A stretch of 64,000 nucleotides of DNA from Nezara viridula (lineage: Eukaryota > Arthropoda > Insecta > Hemiptera > Pentatomidae). The stretch covers positions 144,574,636 to 144,638,635 of the forward strand of contig OV725080.1 of the NCBI GenBank assembly GCA_928085145.1. The letters are read 5' to 3'. The position numbers and the translations under genes are program-made. The notes under the pieces were generated by a model. It saw only the letters and a list, made by a program, of their open reading frames with translations, did not search any database and was not told the origin of the DNA. This document shows positions 58,225 through 64,000 of this stretch, in pieces. Positions within the stretch are counted from its first letter, which is position 1; every line of letters begins with the position of its first letter.

Positions 58225-58640
58225 TTAGAGAACATCAATCAGAATATAAACTACATTATATTACAAACTGCTTAATTTTACATTGATGTAATGAATTTAA
58301 TCAAAATCGTTTGAGCCATTTTCGAGAAAATCGTAAAAATCTGTTAAATCGATTATCTAAAACACAACTTCTGGTATGCCGATTTTGACTAAACAGTTGC
58401 TGTAACATTTCAGACATATAAAAACCTGAAATATGCAATTTCACTTTCGTACGACTTTTCGTTTTTGAGCTAGAGTGTTCACACTCACAACAGACCATTT
58501 TGCAAGATTTTGTTGTTTGCACTCAGGGAATCACAAAACGTGTATTTCCGTTAAAAACTGAGATTCAAAAATTTTCACGATCGCAATACTTTCCTTTACT
58601 ATATATTTTATATATCGGTAAGTGAAAGTAAAAGAGAAGC
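58225..58640 (+). repeat. repeat E copy 2
   Basis: Collinear with 27655-28050: TTAATCAAAATCG, CGAGAAAATCGTAAAA, TTGTTTGCACTCAGGGAATC, TTCACGATCGCAATAC, GGTAAGTGAAAGTAAAAG. Confidence 0.75.
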
Positions 58641-59865
58641 TCAAACCTTTAAATTTCCTTTTTGTCAATAAATAATTATGGAATGAATCTTGCATAGCCT
58701 TCCTCTACGATTGAATGTTCAAAAAGTACCATATTTCTAGTGTTCTGTTTTTTTGCGTAAATTTTTTAGACTATTTCATACTTCATTTTTTCGTCTTTCT
58801 ATGGCAGTACGGTGTACACATAGACGCATGGAATTTGCCATTGACACGCAATCATTCAGTAGGTATTTAAATATTTGATTTAAAATCGTGAATAATAAAT
58901 ACGGAAGTCGTGTATTCAAAATCTTTTCTTTAAGCCGCATCTAAATACCTGAAGTTTCTTTTAACTTAAAATTTTCTTTTTTTTTTTTTAATCTACAAAA
59001 CAAATATAAATAAATATTGGGGACATAAAATAATCCTATAAACAAAATTGTGTATCGAATAAATATATTCGCCGCCAGATAGAGCCATACTACATTACAG
59101 CTATCAGAGATATGAGCATTGATTCGGTTACTATCATGATGGCCTACGCATAGCCATGACACCACAGGGACATGGAATAGCCTAAACTCTCACCAAGCAC
59201 GCTCCATTTCAGCCCGATTCAAAAAGTTCATCGCCCCCCCTCCCCAGGTCCTATCAACAATCAATAGATCATAAACGAACTTTTGTTTATTTAACAATGC
59301 GACAATTAGAGCGCGTCATTTATCATAAAGGCATTTATTGATTATAAACAATAAAGGCAAAGGGAATTTGTAAACACAAGTGCGTGAGGCCTAGGCAATT
59401 TATTATCTTCATTTTGCCTTCCCACTATGGCTCCCGTACGAATACATACTTCGAAAGAGAGAAATATATAAATATATTTCCGAAACAAGCTTTTTTTCAA
59501 GGAATGTAATGAAACTTGAATATCTTAAATATTCTTTAAAAAATTCATTAAAATTTTGTTGGGGCGATTTTATTAAAATAAATTTTAAAATTAAATTATT
59601 TTATTGTACCATTGTTTATTATAGTAAAATCTTCATAACTTTTCGCTCCCGGATCATACACTATTTTTTCTATCCAAATCGAATTCAAAAAAATATATTT
59701 ATTGTTCAAAAACGAGAGTTGAAGTTTCATTCCAAAAAGGAACTTTTTCGAGTTTCAATGTTTTTTTTTTAATTCCTACGGAAATATTCGGGAATTTTCA
59801 AAAATAATTTTTACAAACCAAAAATTTCTTAATTTATTTGTTTTATTGGTTTTTATTTTACAATT
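58641..59865. other. intergenic, no gene seen
   Basis: AT-rich, no coding similarity. Confidence 0.5.
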
Positions 59866-60080
59866 GGAATCACAGAAGGATCTACGGGCGGGGGGAGGGG
59901 ACTTTCTATCTGAAGCCTCCCTTCCCCATGCCCCCAAAATGGTAAAATGTAACCATGATTTATGGTAAAAAAAATATTAATATATTATCTCCTAAAGTAT
60001 TATTGTTCGTGTAATTAATTAATTATGACTTAAAGAATCACTTTAACACTATTTCTTTATTTTTTTCCCAAGTAATTATC

Positions 60081-60454
<374 letters not shown>

Positions 60455-60530
60455 GAAAAAAAAGCTTTTGGGCTGAAGCCCTCTCCCAAATTAAATTCTG
60501 GATTCGTTAGTGATCGGAATAGAAAATATA

Positions 60531-61032
60531 ATTGTTCGCGTTTCTTGAAAATTTGTTAATAACGATTAGTTTTTGTGGGGGAGGGCGAGGGGAGAATAAA
60601 CCACACATATCACCTATAACCGTCAGTTCTTTTTTAATGAAATTTTCATAGATTGCCATATCAATTTCTTCATTTCAATTTCCCATATAAATTTTGTTAT
60701 GTCTGAAACGTAATTAAATTTTCTATAAAAGAAAATTCTCGGAATCGACTCAGTTTTAGCAAAGTTATGTAATATTGAATTTTATACGCTTATTTTAATG
60801 ATGGTTCACGAACCCGTTTATATCACTTTAGTTCATCAAATAAATCGTACTAATAATCATTTCCTTGATCGGTTTCTTAGAAAATTCATTAAAACGCAAT
60901 TTTTTTTTATGGACATATTTAAAGTTGTATAAATTTATCTAAGATCGGTAGGAAATTCGTGTGAGAGGGTACACCAGATTTTTTATTTTTTGTTTGTATC
61001 ATTTTTTTTTTCTATAGGTTAATATAATAAGT
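60531..61032. other. intergenic, no gene seen
   Basis: AT-rich with a G-rich patch at 60577-60592; nothing recognised. Confidence 0.5.
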
Positions 61033-61270
61033 TATAATTTTATCCTATATATTATTTCTAAAAGGTATTTTTTTCGGCACGCCATAACTTCGTCAATTCT
61101 TCATCAAATCCAATGATTGACCACTCATTTTGAAGATATTCTTCTTCTCCACATGCGAAAAATAGTCCTATCCCCCGGAATTTCCGGGAAAAAATGTTAT
61201 GAAGGAAAAAAAACTTTATTTGCGAATAACTCAAAAAGTATGCATTTTTTTCTTTATTGTGCCCATGATT
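61033..61270 (+). repeat. repeat D, left half
   Basis: ATTTTATCCTATATATTATT, TCTTCATCAAATCCAATGAT, TGCGAAAAATAGTCCTATCC and TTATTTGCGAATAACTCAAA match 53016-53230. Confidence 0.75.
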
Positions 61271-61494
61271 CGTAAAAATCGATTAGAAATATGTATAATT
61301 TAAACAATTTGTATTTACGGAAGGAGTAAAGTGTGTTGAAATATTTTTTAAAGAGAAAAAGAGTTGAGATTTGTATTTCGCAGCTCGAAAGACGCTCGAA
61401 TACGAATTTTCATTGCGATGGGAAAATAATTTTTTTTTAAAATTTGACCTGTGGCTCCTCCCATTGATTTTTTTTACAAAAATCAAAAAAAGTT

Positions 61495-62040
61495 TTATAA
61501 CTTCAATGTTCTTCCACCTATCCCACGAAATTTCTAGAAAAAAAAGTTATGAAGGAAAAAAAACTTTATTTGCGAATAACTCAAAAATTATGCATGCGTG
61601 CCCATGATAATTAGAAAGATTACTAAATAACCTACAAAACAAAAAACGGACAATTATTAACAAAAATAGAGTTCATTAGTTTTGGTATACTTAACAATGC
61701 CTTCCTCTTTATAGATATTGCATTTAGGAGTAGAATACTATACTACACTTTGTTTCCTGGCTGATATATTCATTTTATTATTTCTTAAAGGCATTTGTTT
61801 GTTCTTACATTTTATTTTTTTTTTAATAATTTAAAAAATCTCATGATCGGGGCATTATTTTGTCTTTATTACTTTTATTATCTTTCCAGTCAGCGTTTAA
61901 AAATAGTTTCTAGCAAAGCAATTTGTACAAATATTTTGGTCTATTATGTTTAATGGAATATTGTAATAGATCAAGGAAAAATAATTAATTCCTTTGCTAT
62001 TTCTTCACTAAACAAAATTGTCTACGAATTATTCGCACGG
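61495..62040 (+). repeat. repeat D, second overlapping copy
   Basis: Repeats the TTATGAAGGAAAAAAAACTT and GCGAATAACTCAAAA block, then continues with the right half (TTAGTTTTGGTATACTTAAC, CAGTCAGCGTTTAAAAATAG, TTTGTACAAATATTTTGGTC) as at 53190-53640. Confidence 0.75.
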
Positions 62041-63205
62041 GCCAACTAGTTTGTTTAATTTTTGTAGTTGTTTATGTTAATCATAGGCTATAATCCCCAA
62101 AATTTCGTTCTTGTGAGTTATTCTAAGTTGTTCTAGAATAAATAAAGTGTATTGGCTATAACAAATAAAAAACTGTGCAGTGGCCAATTATACTATATTA
62201 TAACAGCAGAAAATTACTGCGTTGTGTTGAGAAGAAACGCATCTGTAGCACATGGTCGAGCGATTCGAGCCTTGTGAATTGGAATGGTCCGCGCTAGCTT
62301 TGCGTCTATATAGACCTGTTAGAGCTTCCAGAAACACCGGAAGCAGCCACAATCATGTAGGATAATGAGACGAGAAGTGAATACTGGGTTTTTTTAAACG
62401 GCTGCGTAACTGCCATGGTCATATACAAGAACCTTATTCAAATATTTTCTTTACACCTTGTGGGATAATCCTTCATCAAAACTAACTCAACTGTTAACAC
62501 TCAGATAAAAATAATAGGACGAAACTAAAGACAAGGGCGTCATTAGAATTACATATGAAAATAAATCAAACTAGCAGAACCGTGCGAATAATTCGCACAG
62601 TATATTATCCAGTGATTAAGTGACGAATTATTAATAAGAAAATGAAATAATGCAACATACCATAAGACAGAGAAATCAATTGTGACTTTCTCGCTAAATA
62701 AAATTGACAAAGGAAATAAAATTAAATTAAAATTGCATTAATGTTTGATACCAACATGTTTACAAATTTCAATAAGCTGTATTTTCACTAATAAATGTCC
62801 GATTTCGAAGATTTTTTTTTTCATTTGGTGGGGAATTCAGTAATCTTTTATATAAGCATGTACATAATCCAAGAATAAAAGTATAATTTTCGAGTTATTT
62901 GTAAATAAACTTTCTTTTCTTTCATAACTTTTTTCCTGAATTTTCGAGCTGCTTGGACTATTTTGCCCGTCTGAAAGAGAACGAAACCTTCGAAATTGGT
63001 GGTTCAATCTTGGTATTTGGTGATGAATTGACACGACTTTCACTTACTCTTTGAACTTAGCTCAAATTTGAATAGAAATTATTTTCTGGCCATGTTGGAT
63101 TATTATAAAATTTTTTAATTGCATTTTTAACTGAGCTAAAGCTAAAAGATTACAGCTAACAAATCATAAATACTATTAAAATAACAAAGTCCTATTTATT
63201 ATCAC
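62041..63205. other. intergenic, one repeat D scrap
   Basis: A reverse repeat D fragment at 62888-62970 (CGAGTTATTTGTAAATAAAC, TTTCATAACTTTTTTCCTGA). No gene seen. Confidence 0.55.
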
Positions 63206-63208
63206 CGG

Positions 63209-63276
63209 TTGATTATGAATTGTACGATTCATTGATTATGGATTGTTTGATCCGTTGATTATGGATTGTACGACTG
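63209..63276 (+). repeat. 23-bp tandem repeat, three units
   Basis: Units TTGATTATGAATTGTACGA, TTGATTATGGATTGTTTGA and TTGATTATGGATTGTACGA follow each other at 23-bp spacing. Confidence 0.85.
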
Positions 63277-63381
63277 TTAGTAATTAAACTGTTATTTTTC
63301 ATTGAAAAGTTTATTAAAACGGAATTAAGAGATTTGCATTGTCTGTCATAGAAAGGTCAAAAGTAGTCACAATAATTGTAA

Positions 63382-63818
63382 GTGGATTCTGTTGGAATAT
63401 CGCAAAGGGGAAATTTATCAAATTATTCAATAATTTAATTTTATAAAAGATAATATGATGATTTTTAGGAATAAACGGACGATAGATACCTAAATATTTA
63501 AATATAATATCAGATCTAGAGTTATTAAAATACAGTAAATATAATTAAGGTTATAAACGTATCTATGAAATATTTTTATATTTCACTTCTTCTTTTACAC
63601 AAGTACAATGAAATAGTAGTGGATATTGTTGGAATATCACAAAGGGAAGATTCATCAAATTCTTCACTAATTTAATTTTCTAAAAAGTTACATGACAATT
63701 TTTCGGAATAAACGTTGATACCTAATTATTTAAATATAATATCAGATCTACAATCACTAAACTACAGTAAAAGTATTTTATATTTTACTTCTTTTTTCAC
63801 ACAAGTACAATGAAATAG
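63382..63818 (+). repeat. tandem duplication, ~237-bp unit
   Basis: Unit 1 is 63382-63618 and unit 2 is 63619-63818. Both run in order through TGTTGGAATATC, AATTTAATTTT, AATATAATATCAGATCTA and ACACAAGTACAATGAAATAG. Unit 2 has small deletions. No reading frame is conserved. Confidence 0.85.
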
Positions 63819-64000
63819 TTTTTTTAACAATGCCATTGCCTTGATTAGGTGGATTTTAAATTCTTTCTACAAACGTAAAAATATTTTTTAAAGTTTACAT
63901 TTAGTTAGTAAATTTCATTTAATTTCCTCGAAAACATGTGATTTACGTTAAATATTATCAGTTTTCAAAAATTATTATTAATAATTTTTTTTGCCGCTCT
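63819..64000. other. AT-rich end of window
   Basis: Nothing recognised. Confidence 0.5.

Noticed and set aside
63209..63818. CRISPR-like array
   Set aside because: Units are contiguous, with no unique spacers, and the window is animal nuclear DNA.

Overview
This is an animal nuclear window, strongly AT-rich and intron-bearing. It holds one recognisable host gene embedded in dense, decayed transposable elements. The mix of jockey-type non-LTR retrotransposons, mariner/Tc1 and Merlin DNA transposons, tRNA-derived SINEs and long (AT)n tracts points to an arthropod-like invertebrate. A parasitic copepod such as a sea louse would fit, but the species cannot be fixed from this sequence alone. No bacterial operons, CRISPR arrays or rRNA genes are visible.

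Host gene (8728-18439, + strand): a complete organic anion transporting polypeptide (OATP/SLCO) in 12 coding exons. I assembled it from GT-AG junctions with matching phases, giving 1953 nt (650 aa plus stop). It has the OATP signature Asp-Pro-Arg-Trp-Leu-Gly-Ala-Trp-Trp, about 12 membrane segments and a ten-cysteine Kazal-like extracellular loop. A polyadenylation signal follows the stop codon.

Layout. 1-8.5 kb: decayed mariner, Tc1 and two tRNA-derived SINE families, then a clean 852-bp Merlin element with 8-bp target duplications just upstream of the OATP start. 8.7-18.5 kb: OATP, whose introns hold a mariner relic, a mariner deletion derivative and a copy of interspersed repeat B. 18.5-22.6 kb: no genes, one 63-bp T run. 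22.6-40.1 kb: LINE 3' fragments (mostly jockey-like), a foldback MITE, nested insertions, and a reverse transcriptase fragment enclosed by Tc1-like inverted repeats. 40-51.5 kb: two hammerhead-like motifs, two more foldback MITE copies, a 2.2-kb foldback element with a LINE in one arm, and a Tc1 relic joined to a reverse copy of the MITE flank. 51.5-64 kb: fragments of repeats B, C, D and E, SINEs, LINE tails, AT microsatellites and a 0.24-kb tandem duplication.

The transposable elements do not form a pathway. Their value is chronological: several insertions interrupt older repeats that exist uninterrupted elsewhere in the window. I see no convincing new cellular system. The best leads are the hammerhead-like motifs, the foldback structures and the hybrid transposon/LINE arrangements.
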